Positions 38,880 through 49,102 of a DNA stretch of 64,000 nt are shown here, one piece after another (position 1 is the stretch's first letter; every line of letters starts with the position of its first letter). This DNA is from Streptomyces sp. NBC_01497 (GTDB taxonomy: Bacteria > Actinomycetota > Actinomycetes > Streptomycetales > Streptomycetaceae). The position numbers were made by a program, and so were the translations under genes. The notes below the pieces were generated by a model. It searched no databases, had not been told where the DNA came from, and saw only the letters and a list, made by a program, of their open reading frames with translations. The DNA lies in assembly GCF_036250695.1 (NCBI RefSeq), contig NZ_CP109427.1:4030001-4094000 (forward strand), written 5' to 3'.

Positions 38880-40013
38880 GTGAATGACGACTCCGAGACA
38901 CGGGACGTGTACGACCCCTCCGACGAGTCCCAGCCCGTCGATTCCGAGATTGTCGACGACGAGGCCGCCGAGCCGGCGGTCGTCGACTCCGAACCCGATG
39001 TACTGCTGGACATTCCGACCCTCAACGTCGATGAGATCAACCTGGAGGTGGAGGACCTCCAGGCGCGGGTCTCGCTCCACGCCGAGGTGCTCGACCTGCT
39101 CCGGCTCGATGTCGGGGCGGATGTGTCGCTGGGGCGCGTCGAGATCGGGATCAAGGGTGTGGAGGCGCAGGCCCTGCTGAAGGTCCGCCTCGACACCGTG
39201 GGCGCTGTGGTGGAGCGCCTGCTGCAGTCGGTGGACCGCAATCCGCAGATCCTGGAGCAGATCACCTCGTCCGTCGGCCGCGCCGTGGAGGATGTGGGGT
39301 CCGCGAGCGGCGACGCCCTGGGCGAGGTCGGGCGCGGGGTGGGGGACGCGGGCCGTGAGGTCGGGCGAGGCGTCGGTGACGCGGGCCGTGAGGTCGGCAG
39401 CGGTGTCGGGAAGGCCGGGGAGCAGGTGGGTGGGGCCGCCGCGGATGCCACGAATGACGTCAGCGAGACGGCGTCCGGGGCGGCCCGGGGGGTTACGGAC
39501 GCCGCCGGGGATGTGACGGGCAAGGCCACCGACGCGGCCGGAGATGCCGTCGGCTCCGCCACTGACGCGGCCGGGAATGCGGCTGATTCCGCCACGGACG
39601 CCGCCGGCGATGCGGCCGGCAGCGCGACCGACGCCGGTGAGGGTGCCGCCGACAGCGCCGAGGACTCGGCCGAGGACACCGTCGACGAGCTGTCCGAGAC
39701 CGCCGACTCGGCGAACGACGCCGCCCGGCCCGCCGTGGAGGGCGCGTCCGAGAGCGTCCACCGCGGTGCCGGTGACACCAGCGGCGCGCGGCGCAAGGTG
39801 CGGCGCAAGGCCGTGGGGTCCGGTTCGACCTCCGTCGAACGGCAGGCGGAGCGTCCGCACCGGCGTCCCACGGAACGCAGCAGGTCCCGTCGCTCGTCAG
39901 AACGCTCGTCGGAGCGATCGCCCGACCGGCATGGCGAGCGGGGGTCCGAGGGGCGTGCCGAGCGGCCCCGGCGGCCCGCCACCCGTCGTCCGCCGCGCGA
40001 GGACGACGAGTAG
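38880..40013 (+). CDS. Ala/Asp/Gly/Thr repeat protein
   Basis: 377 residues. The N-terminal 130 residues are acidic and predicted folded (LNVDEINLEVEDLQARVSLHAEVLDLLRLDVGADVSLGRVEIGIKGVEAQALLKV). From about 145 to 285 the chain is a run of imperfect repeats such as ATDAAGDAVGS and GVGDAGREVG, like LEA or apolipoprotein-like amphipathic repeats. The C-terminus is strongly basic (RRSSERSSERSPDRHGERG). Members of this kind are seen in Streptomyces without assigned function. The GTG at 38880 was chosen because upstream residues do not look like protein. Confidence 0.75.
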   Translation: MNDDSETRDVYDPSDESQPVDSEIVDDEAAEPAVVDSEPDVLLDIPTLNVDEINLEVEDLQARVSLHAEVLDLLRLDVGADVSLGRVEIGIKGVEAQALLKVRLDTVGAVVERLLQSVDRNPQILEQITSSVGRAVEDVGSASGDALGEVGRGVGDAGREVGRGVGDAGREVGSGVGKAGEQVGGAAADATNDVSETASGAARGVTDAAGDVTGKATDAAGDAVGSATDAAGNAADSATDAAGDAAGSATDAGEGAADSAEDSAEDTVDELSETADSANDAARPAVEGASESVHRGAGDTSGARRKVRRKAVGSGSTSVERQAERPHRRPTERSRSRRSSERSSERSPDRHGERGSEGRAERPRRPATRRPPREDDE

Positions 40014-40232
40014 AGCACGAGGAGAACGCGAGCAGAGCGCCACTCGTGGAGCTTGAGGCGGGCACGTACCCAAGGACGTGGGCAGCCGGTGACGGGGGTG
40101 CGGGGGTGTCCCGCAGCACGGTCCTCCACTTCTTGCGGTTTACGGTCCTCCACTTCTTACGGTTTGGTGAAGCGGGCGCTCCACGGGGGCAAGGCCCCTG
40201 TCCGGCACAGCTCGCCGAACTAGCGTGAGTCC

Positions 40233-41888
40233 GTGCTCACCTTGGTATTGATCGGATTTGTCGGCGGGTTCATCACCGGGATCTCCCCGTGTGTCCTGCC
40301 CGTACTGCCCGTCGTCTTCATGACGGGCAGCGTGCGCCGGCGCCCTTACCTCATCGTCGCCGGACTCGCGTTGAGCTTCAGCGTCTTCACTCTTCTCGGC
40401 ACGCTCGTGGTGAGCGCGCTGCCAGTGCCCCAGGACATCATCCGGTGGGCCGGGCTCGTGGTGCTGCTCGTGCTGGGCGTCGCCATGATGTTCCCGGCTG
40501 TGCAGGACCTGCTGGAGCGGCCGTTCGCGCGCATGGGCAGCAGCCGTGTGGAGCGCGAGCGCGGCGACTTCGTGCTGGGACTGGCGCTCGGTGCGGTGTA
40601 CGTGCCGTGCGCTGGGCCCGTCCTCGCCGCGATCACCGTCGCGGGCGCCACACACCGGATCGGGGTCGGGACGGTGGCGCTGACCCTCGCGTTCGCCGTG
40701 GGGACCGCCGCCCCGCTGCTGTTCTTCGCGCTCGCGGGCCGCGGTGTCGCGGAGCGCGTGCGGGCCTTCCGTGAGCGACAGCGCGGCGTGCGTTTCGTGG
40801 CGGGCCTGGTCGTGATCGGGCTGGCCGTCGCGCTCACCTTCAACGTCACCGACGTGCTGCAGCGGGCTGTGCCCGACTACACGTCGAAGCTCAATCAGGC
40901 ACTCGACAAGACGGGCGCCGTGGGCGCGCTCGGAGCGGCGCAGGCCGCCGGGCTGCAGCACTGCGCGCAGCTGCCCAGCCCCGAGCTCGTCAACTGCGGC
41001 AAGGATCCCGGGATCACCGGCATCCAGCAGTGGTTCAACACCCCCGCCGACCGCCCGCTGCCGGCGAGCGCGCTCAAGGGGAAGGTCGTGGTTGTCGACT
41101 TCTGGGCGTACTCCTGCATCAACTGCCAGCGCTCCATCCCGCACTTGAACGCCTGGTACCAGAACTACAAGAAGGACGGCCTGGTCGTCGTCGGCGTCCA
41201 CTCCCCCGAGTACGCCTTCGAGCACGTGCCCGCCGATGTCGAAGCGGGCGCGCGACGGCTCCACATGACGTATCCGATCGCGCTCGACAACAAGTTCGCG
41301 ACCTGGAACAACTTCGGCAACAACTCCTGGCCCGCGGAGTACCTCATCGACGCCAAGGGCGAGGTGCGCCATGTCGCCGTCGGTGAGGGCGAGTACGACA
41401 CCAGCGAGTCTCTGATCCGGCAGCTGCTGACCGCCGCGCACCCGGGGGTGAAGCTGCCTCCCGCGACGCACGTCTCCGACACCACCCCCACCGACGAGGA
41501 CATGACGCCGGAGACCTATCTCGGTTCCGAACGCGCGGGTTCGTATGTGGGCGGGCAGCTCCAGGACGGCGTGCACCGGTTCGACGCTCCGTCGGGGGCC
41601 CTTCCGCAGAACGCCTTCGCGCTCGACGGCACCTGGTCCGTCGGCAAGGAGTCGCTGACGGCGAAGCAGGGCGCGGCCATCGATCTGGCGTTCTCCGCTG
41701 ACGACGTCTACCTCGACGTCGGCGGTACGGGAACGGTCACCGCCACGCTCGACGGGAAGACCACCACCTACAAGGTGTCGGGGGCGCCGAACATCTACGC
41801 CCTCGTCCACGGGGACAACCCCAGCAGCGGGACCCTCGACGTGAAGCTGTCGCCCGGACTCAGTGCGTACTCCTTCACTTTCGGGTGA
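40233..41888 (+). CDS. dipZ: DipZ-like fusion: CcdA membrane domain + thioredoxin-like domain
   Basis: 551 residues. The N-terminal 220 residues are a CcdA/DsbD-type six-helix domain (FVGGFITGISPCVLPVLPVVFMTGS; LGAVYVPCAGPVLAAITVAGA). A TlpA-like thioredoxin domain follows with the active site C295-I-N-C298, then a C-terminal beta-rich domain. It moves reducing power from the cytoplasm across the membrane and reduces periplasmic disulfides. GTG start; protein of the size of mycobacterial DipZ. Followed by a bidirectional terminator. Confidence 0.9.
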   Translation: MLTLVLIGFVGGFITGISPCVLPVLPVVFMTGSVRRRPYLIVAGLALSFSVFTLLGTLVVSALPVPQDIIRWAGLVVLLVLGVAMMFPAVQDLLERPFARMGSSRVERERGDFVLGLALGAVYVPCAGPVLAAITVAGATHRIGVGTVALTLAFAVGTAAPLLFFALAGRGVAERVRAFRERQRGVRFVAGLVVIGLAVALTFNVTDVLQRAVPDYTSKLNQALDKTGAVGALGAAQAAGLQHCAQLPSPELVNCGKDPGITGIQQWFNTPADRPLPASALKGKVVVVDFWAYSCINCQRSIPHLNAWYQNYKKDGLVVVGVHSPEYAFEHVPADVEAGARRLHMTYPIALDNKFATWNNFGNNSWPAEYLIDAKGEVRHVAVGEGEYDTSESLIRQLLTAAHPGVKLPPATHVSDTTPTDEDMTPETYLGSERAGSYVGGQLQDGVHRFDAPSGALPQNAFALDGTWSVGKESLTAKQGAAIDLAFSADDVYLDVGGTGTVTATLDGKTTTYKVSGAPNIYALVHGDNPSSGTLDVKLSPGLSAYSFTFG

Positions 41889-42073
41889 TGGGCGCCGGGG
41901 CGGGGCCGGGTCACGGTTTCGGGTGAACGCTCCCTTACGGCGACGCGCCGGCCGGTCCCGCCCCCGGGCGCGGGCCGCGCTCTCCCGGCCCGCACACGTA
42001 TCGGGGGCCGGGAGAGATCGGCGGTGGCCGGCCCCGACCCGGCCCGCCGAGCCCTTCGGGGCACTCGGGGCAC

Positions 42074-42118
42074 GAGGAAGGGCGGGCACCGGATACGTTC
42101 CGGTGCCCGCCCTTCCTC
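42074..42118. terminator. Bidirectional terminator between dipZ and htrA
   Basis: 19-bp perfect arms at 42074-42092 and 42100-42118 with a 7-base loop, between convergent genes. Confidence 0.9.
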
Positions 42119-42209
42119 ACTGCCCTCGCTGACCTCACCGCGGTCGTCCGCCACCGGGCGAACAGCCCGGCCCGTTACGGCGCCTGCGGTCCCGCGTCGC
42201 GCGACGGCC

Positions 42210-43919
<1,710 letters not shown>

Positions 43920-44140
43920 AGCTCTCTACTCCTCGGTTCCACGTCTGTCGTCGGCAAGCGTCCCGCGCTGTGCAAGTGTCGTGGGTAACCCTTACCCACG
44001 ACACGTCGGGCCACGGTAAGCGGGACCTGTGCGTCTTTTGGCCATCCTTTACTCCGGACAAAGAGGACGCACGCTGAGCCGACCAGCCGAGGAGCCCGGC
44101 CGTTCGCCCGGCTGCCCGACGACGGTGGGACCATGACGCG

Positions 44141-44962
44141 GTGACCCCAGCCCGCCAGCACAGCATTCAGGTCGTCGCCCACCGTGGAGCCTCGGAGGAC
44201 GCGCCGGAGCACACCCTCGCCGCGTACGTGAAAGCCCTGGAGGACGGCGCGGACGCCCTGGAGTGCGATGTACGGCTCACGGCGGACGGTCATCTTGTAT
44301 GCGTGCACGACCGACGGGTGAACCGTACCTCCAACGGCCGTGGCGCGGTGTCCGCCCTCGAACTCGCGGACCTCGCCGCCCTCGACTTCGGCGGCTGGAA
44401 GAACAGCGCCGCGTACGCGGACAGCGAGGAGGGCCCGGAGTGGGGCGATCCCGAGTACACGTCCGTACTGACGCTGGACCGGCTGCTCGCACTGATCCGG
44501 GACACGGGACGGCCGGTACAGCTCGCCGTGGAGACGAAACACCCGACCCGGTGGGCCGGTCAGGTGGAGGAACGGCTGCTGGAGACGCTGCGCCGGTTCG
44601 GCCTCGCGGAACCGGCCGCTCCGGGGGAGTCGTCCGTCCGTGTCATGAGCTTCTCCGCGCGCTCCCTGCACCGCGTCGCGCGGGCGGCCCCACAACTGCC
44701 GACCGTCTATCTGATGCAGTACATCTCGCCCCGGCTGCGCGACGGACGGCTGCCGGCGGGCGCGCGGATCGCCGGACCGGGGATGCGGATCGTGCGCAAC
44801 CACCCGGGCTACATCACGCGGCTACACCGGGCCGGGCACCGGGTCCACGTATGGACGGTGGACGATCCCGAGGACGTCGACCTGTGTGTACGGCTGGGGG
44901 TCGAGGCGATCATCACCAACAGGCCGAAACAAGTCCTTGCACAACTCGGCCGTACCGTCTGA
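44141..44962 (+). CDS. Glycerophosphodiester phosphodiesterase
   Basis: 273 residues. GDPD signature: VVAHRGASEDAPEHTLAAYVKALEDGADALECDVRLTADG, followed by LVCVHD with the general acid/base histidine, and C-terminal VHVWTVDDPED. It hydrolyses glycerophosphodiesters to an alcohol and glycerol-3-phosphate. No signal peptide, so cytoplasmic. GTG start. Divergent from htrA. Confidence 0.92.
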   Translation: MTPARQHSIQVVAHRGASEDAPEHTLAAYVKALEDGADALECDVRLTADGHLVCVHDRRVNRTSNGRGAVSALELADLAALDFGGWKNSAAYADSEEGPEWGDPEYTSVLTLDRLLALIRDTGRPVQLAVETKHPTRWAGQVEERLLETLRRFGLAEPAAPGESSVRVMSFSARSLHRVARAAPQLPTVYLMQYISPRLRDGRLPAGARIAGPGMRIVRNHPGYITRLHRAGHRVHVWTVDDPEDVDLCVRLGVEAIITNRPKQVLAQLGRTV

Positions 44963-45132
44963 TAGATGCCAATTCAGGACAGGTCGCACCTGAACCGTTC
45001 GGCGGGGAGTGCACCGGCGTGCTCGCTGCGTGGCCGAATGTCACGAGTGCGTCAAAGGCTGCCCTGTGCCCGGTTTCCGGTCCAGGCCATTGGGGCATCC
45101 ACACCGTGATGTGGGCGAAGGAGGTCTCGGGG

Positions 45133-45651
45133 GTGGCGGTTTTGGTGGCACAGCAAGTGCCGACGTCGTCGAGCGTGGCCGTGACCCACGGTCCGGCCGG
45201 CGTGGGAGAGGTCCGGCACCGGATGCGCGCGCAGCTCAGCGGAAGCGGTGTTTCGGACACGGTCGTCGAGGACGCCGAACTGGTGCTCTCCGAGCTGCTG
45301 AGCAACGCGTGCCGGTATGCGAGACCCTTGCGGCGCGCCGAGCACGGCGACGGCGGGCCGGGCGACAGCGGCAAGGGCCACGACCACGGCGGCGAAAGGG
45401 ACAGCGACAACGGCGACATAAGAGCGGCGTGGAGCGTCGACCAGTCCGGCGGCTTGACCGTCGAGGTGACCGACGGCGGCGGCCCGACCCGGCCCACTCC
45501 CGCCCGCCCCTCGCTGACCGCGCGCGGCGGCCGGGGGCTCACCATCATCTCGGCGCTCGCGAAGGACTGGGGCATCCGCGACAGCGACTCCGGCGAGGTC
45601 ACGGTCTGGGCCCACCTGCAGGACGCGGAACCAGCCGGCACCGCACGCTGA
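45133..45651 (+). CDS. RsbW-like ATP-binding protein (HATPase_c, anti-sigma/regulatory kinase type)
   Basis: 172 residues. HATPase_c motifs: VVEDAELVLSELLSNACRYA (N-box), VEVTDGGGPTRP (G1) and GGRGLTIISALAKDWGI (G2). A low-complexity Asp/Gly/His insert (EHGDGGPGDSGKGHDHGG) lies between N- and G1-boxes. This short class acts as anti-sigma factor kinases in Streptomyces stress and development networks. I prefer the GTG at 45133 with AAGGAG upstream; an ATG at 45109 has no site. Confidence 0.82.
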   Translation: MAVLVAQQVPTSSSVAVTHGPAGVGEVRHRMRAQLSGSGVSDTVVEDAELVLSELLSNACRYARPLRRAEHGDGGPGDSGKGHDHGGERDSDNGDIRAAWSVDQSGGLTVEVTDGGGPTRPTPARPSLTARGGRGLTIISALAKDWGIRDSDSGEVTVWAHLQDAEPAGTAR

Positions 45652-46276
45652 CGGTCGGACGGACAGCACGGCACCACACGGCAGGGCACGGCACGGCACG
45701 GCACAGCGACGATCTGCCCGGCACGCCCGCCGCAGCACCGGATACGACCCGCCCGCCCGGCCCGGCAGGTCGACCAGCCGCCTCGCCGGGCCGCCCCGCC
45801 CGGCCCGGCGAACGCACCACCCGCCCACGCACGCCCGCCCCGGCCGGCCGGCTGAACCCGGCACCACCGGCGGCCCGCTGGGCGGCTGAGCACCGGCCCG
45901 GCCCGCCTCGGCCCGCTGAACGCCGCTCACACCGCTCACCGTCCCTCCCCGCCCCGCACGCGCGGCCCCGTGAGCACTGCACCCGTCCGGCGCCGCCCCA
46001 TCCCGTACGTACGCGCACACGGCACACCCTCACCCCCACCGGCCCTCCCCACCGGACTCCGGCGCGGGCCGGTCCTCCCGGTGTCAACGCCCGACCGCCC
46101 GCGCCCGCCCCCGCGCGGCAGCCTCGGCCGCCCGTGCGGCAGCCCCGGTCGCCCGCCTCGTGCCTCGCGTCAGGGCCTTGTTGCCGTGCCGTCGCGGTCC
46201 GCCCCCGTCCTCGTTCGCAGGAGCTAGGCTCGCCGTCTGCATTCGCACCGCCGCAGCGACCGGGAGACACCCCACC
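45652..46276. other. Low-complexity intergenic region with (GGCAC)4
   Basis: 625 bp, extremely C-rich. Four tandem GGCAC units at 45685-45704 lie in a longer run of imperfect copies. Open frames here are composed mainly of Pro, Arg and Ala and have no start sites of quality; I see no gene. The promoter of the SEC-C gene should be near 46220-46260. Confidence 0.5.
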
Positions 46277-47227
46277 ATGGCCAAGAAGCAGAAGAAGGCG
46301 CAGCTCACGGACGGACCCGTTCCGGTGGTCGGGGCCCGGGAGCCCTGCCCGTGCGGTTCCGGGCGCCGTTACAAGGCGTGTCACGGACGGGAGGCGTCGC
46401 ACGCGGTGACCGAGCTGGTGCATCGCCCGTTCGAGGGGCTCCCGGGGGAGCCGCACTGGGTCGCGATGCGCGAGCTGGTGCCTGCGGCGACGGCCGGGCT
46501 GACGCTCAAGGACGGGCTGCCCGAGGGCGTGCCGTCCGTGACACTGGCGACGGTCCTGCCGATGGCGTGGCCGGCGCTGCGCCGCGACGACGGTTCGGTG
46601 CTGCTCGCCCTGCAGAACGACACGGCCTCCGGCGACCTGAGCCGCGATCTCGGCGACACCCTGCTGCGCGCGCTGGACGCCGCACCGGGCAACCCGGTCG
46701 CGGCGCGGCGGGTGGAGGCCGAGGGACCCCGCCTCCAGGACCTGCTCGACCTCTCCGCCGACTTCTCACCCCTCGTGCACTCGGGCTTCGAGTTCTGGGT
46801 GCCCGACGCACAGAACGCGACGCCGGAGGTCACTGCCTCCCTGGAGCGGGCCAACGCCGCCGCCATCCCGACCGTACTGCTGTCCGGGTCCGAGGCCGCG
46901 TACTGGTGCGAGACGCCGGAGAAGAACCATCTGCGGTGGGTCATGCCGCACGCGGAGGAGCGGCTGCTGGACGCGCTCGCCCGGCTGCACGCGGCCGGTG
47001 CCTCCTCGCTCGGGGACGACACCCGGCTCGTCGGGTCCTTCCGGGCGCACGGGCTGACCGTGCCGGTGTGGGACCTGCCGAGCGCGATGGGCGCCGAGGA
47101 GTGCGAGAAGCCGGCGGTGGCGTTCGCGGAGCGGCTGGCGGAGGCGCTCGCCGACGACACCGCGCTGACGGCGGAACAGCGCCGGGCGCGGGGCGGCCTG
47201 ACGAACCGCCAGGTGACGCTGAGCTGA
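46277..47227 (+). CDS. DUF5926 family protein with SEC-C zinc motif
   Basis: 316 residues. N-terminal SEC-C motif (EPCPCGSGRRYKACHG, residues 23-38), a zinc-binding motif also found in SecA tails, then a largely beta domain of unknown function with size typical of the actinobacterial DUF5926 family. ATG start. Possible cytoplasmic metal-binding regulator; role unknown. Confidence 0.85.
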   Translation: MAKKQKKAQLTDGPVPVVGAREPCPCGSGRRYKACHGREASHAVTELVHRPFEGLPGEPHWVAMRELVPAATAGLTLKDGLPEGVPSVTLATVLPMAWPALRRDDGSVLLALQNDTASGDLSRDLGDTLLRALDAAPGNPVAARRVEAEGPRLQDLLDLSADFSPLVHSGFEFWVPDAQNATPEVTASLERANAAAIPTVLLSGSEAAYWCETPEKNHLRWVMPHAEERLLDALARLHAAGASSLGDDTRLVGSFRAHGLTVPVWDLPSAMGAEECEKPAVAFAERLAEALADDTALTAEQRRARGGLTNRQVTLS

Positions 47228-47388
47228 CGCTGAGCGACGAAGGGCGGGGCGGGGAGCGCGTCGTGGAGGCGGTGCGGCGTGATACCCGTCACACCGTTCG
47301 GCGTGAGCCCGGTACTTCCACGGAATAGGGCGGCCCGAAATCTCTGATCGAATTTGCTAACGGCCGATCTCTTGTTACCGTTCTAGAA

Positions 47389-47433
47389 GCCCGGTCGCTG
47401 GTGCATCCCCCGTCGCCAGCGACCGGGCCTTTG
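47389..47433 (+). terminator. Strong hairpin with C-rich loop
   Basis: 13-bp perfect arms gcccggtcgctgg / complement at 47389-47401 and 47416-47428, loop TGCATCCCCCGTCG, followed by CCTTTGCG. It lies 160 bp after the DUF5926 gene, preceded by an unusually AT-rich stretch (47340-47388), so it may also be the 3' part of a small RNA. Confidence 0.75.
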
Positions 47434-47460
47434 CGTTCCCGGACGCCGACTCGGGCATTG

Positions 47461-47510
47461 TCGCGGTTTACCCGCGTTTACCTGCGCTTACCCGCGTTCA
47501 CATGCGGGTT
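47461..47510. repeat. Five imperfect 10-bp tandem repeats
   Basis: tcgcggttta, cccgcgttta, cctgcgctta, cccgcgttca and catgcgggtt follow each other with exact 10-bp period, so the shared face of the helix repeats. Intergenic. The rest of 47228-47760 holds the terminator and no gene. Confidence 0.6.
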
Positions 47511-47760
47511 TCGCGGCCGGCCCGTCCTCGGCCGCCGAGCTTCGCCAGGCCCCTGCGACATCCCCAACTCGCCCTGTACCGCGCCGACCTGCGCCGGGGC
47601 GAGTGCACAGCGGGGGACGCGAGGCCGCCGCCCGGCCGCCGCCCGGCCCCAGGGGGCTCGGACGCGGTGGGCGTGGCTTTCTTGGGGAATTTCCGCGCAT
47701 GTCCCGTCCGCCGGGCCATACACACGGAATTGAATTTTGTTCAGTACATCTCAGAACATC

Positions 47761-48441
47761 TCAGTACGCGAGTCTGCTGCCACCGTCGGGCGCACTCGTA
47801 CTCGCCTGAACCAGCGCGTCCACAACGGCTTCCACATCCGGCAGCCAGGGCGCCGCGGAACCCGGCAGCGGGCCCCGTTCCCACCGCACCTGGCCGCCCG
47901 CCGCCTCCGACGGCGGTAGCACCAGGTAACCGCCCTCGCCGTGGAAGCGGAGCGAGCTCGGCACCCAGGCCTTCGTGTAGAGGAGGTCGCCGAGGCGTTC
48001 GAGGCCGTACGGGGCGACGAGGACCGCCCAGCGCGTCGGTGTCGCCACGACCGGTCCGAGCCGCATGTCCGCGCGGTCCAGCGCGGCGAGTGCCCGCGCG
48101 CCCGCGACGGCCGGCAGGCTCACCGCGCACGGCGCGCTGCCGCCGGTGGCCAGCACCAAGGGCGCGGTCGGCCGCTTCGTCCACCACCAGCGCAGCATCC
48201 GCTCGTCGGTCGTCGCCGCGAGCAGCCCGGGGTCGAAGGGGTGTGCGCCCGGCACGGCGCATTCGGGGTCGGGGCAGGAGCAGCCCGTGCCGCGGGTGCC
48301 ACGGCCGCCGGTCGTCTTCAGGCCGGCACCGGGCAGCACGGGCCATCTCCACGCGGAGTACGTGAGCGCGGCACCGAGTGGGGCAGGCATCCCCTTGCGC
48401 CGGAACCGGAGCCTGCGTCGCCTTCCGAGGATCTCGCGCAT
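47761..48441 (-). CDS. Bifunctional DNA primase/polymerase-like domain protein
   Basis: 226 residues. A shortened prim-pol-type protein: REILGRRRRLRFRRKG start, cysteines GCSCPDPEC, then RMLRWWWTKRPTAPLVLATGG and a C-terminal GYLVLPPSE. Chromosomal Streptomyces paralogues of this kind lack obvious active-site acids, and no function is known. ATG at 48441 with AAAGGA eleven bases upstream; an alternative start lies at 48477. Confidence 0.8.
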   Translation of the reverse strand: MREILGRRRRLRFRRKGMPAPLGAALTYSAWRWPVLPGAGLKTTGGRGTRGTGCSCPDPECAVPGAHPFDPGLLAATTDERMLRWWWTKRPTAPLVLATGGSAPCAVSLPAVAGARALAALDRADMRLGPVVATPTRWAVLVAPYGLERLGDLLYTKAWVPSSLRFHGEGGYLVLPPSEAAGGQVRWERGPLPGSAAPWLPDVEAVVDALVQASTSAPDGGSRLAY

Positions 48442-49102
48442 GAGCGCTCGTTCCTTTCCGTTGAACGCCGAGTCCACATGACACTGACTGACACCATGTG
48501 TGTGCTTGTGTGTGCGTCACTTCGTCGTGCATACAGTCGCGCGTACAGCCGTGCGTCCATTCAGCCGTTCGGCGCGTCGCCTGCCCTGTACTGCCGGGAG
48601 GACACGTTCCGCACGCGGTGCGGTGAACGGATCCGGGCGTCCGGCGGGTGGTGGCGGCGCGCAGGGCTCTTGCTGCTGTTCCGCTGTGCTGTGCGTGTTC
48701 TCGCCACTCCGGGGGGACGGGCGGCGGCCTGCTCCCCGACTGTCAGACGCCGGGCTGCCACCGCGAGGTTCCGTGGGGCCCCAACTGCCCCTGTCCGTCA
48801 CCTTTTACGTACCCATCGCGTACGGAATGACGCTCGGGAGAACGCTTCCACCGGACTGCGTACTTCCCGCCGGCCCTGGAAGAACTCCTCTTGAGCGACC
48901 TCAGTCGATCGTAAAAACCAGAGAGGGGGGACGTTTTTCGGTCAACTTGGGGACAGCAGCAGAGATCCGTTCGGGCACTGCCTCCACGCTGGACATTGCC
49001 CGAGTTGTGCGTGTACATGTGGGTACATTGCTTGCTGCGCAGAATGACATGGGGGTTTGCGATGCTATTGAGCGAAACGCACCGCCCGGAAGGTCGGCTG
49101 CC
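48442..49102. other. Divergent intergenic region, prim-pol to SpoIIE phosphatase
   Basis: 661 bp with both promoters. An AT-richer stretch at 48905-49065 lies just before the phosphatase. GTGTGTGCTTGTGTGTGC is at 48499-48516. No gene supported; an in-frame extension of the phosphatase here has non-protein composition. Confidence 0.5.

Noticed and set aside
38739..40153. Long minus-strand frames opposite the Ala/Asp repeat protein
   Set aside because: They are antisense shadows of a GC-rich repeat gene; composition is Ser/Thr/Ala/Pro noise and no start sites are good.
45009..46409. 466-residue Pro/Arg-rich frame
   Set aside because: It runs antiphase through the RsbW-like gene and low-complexity DNA.
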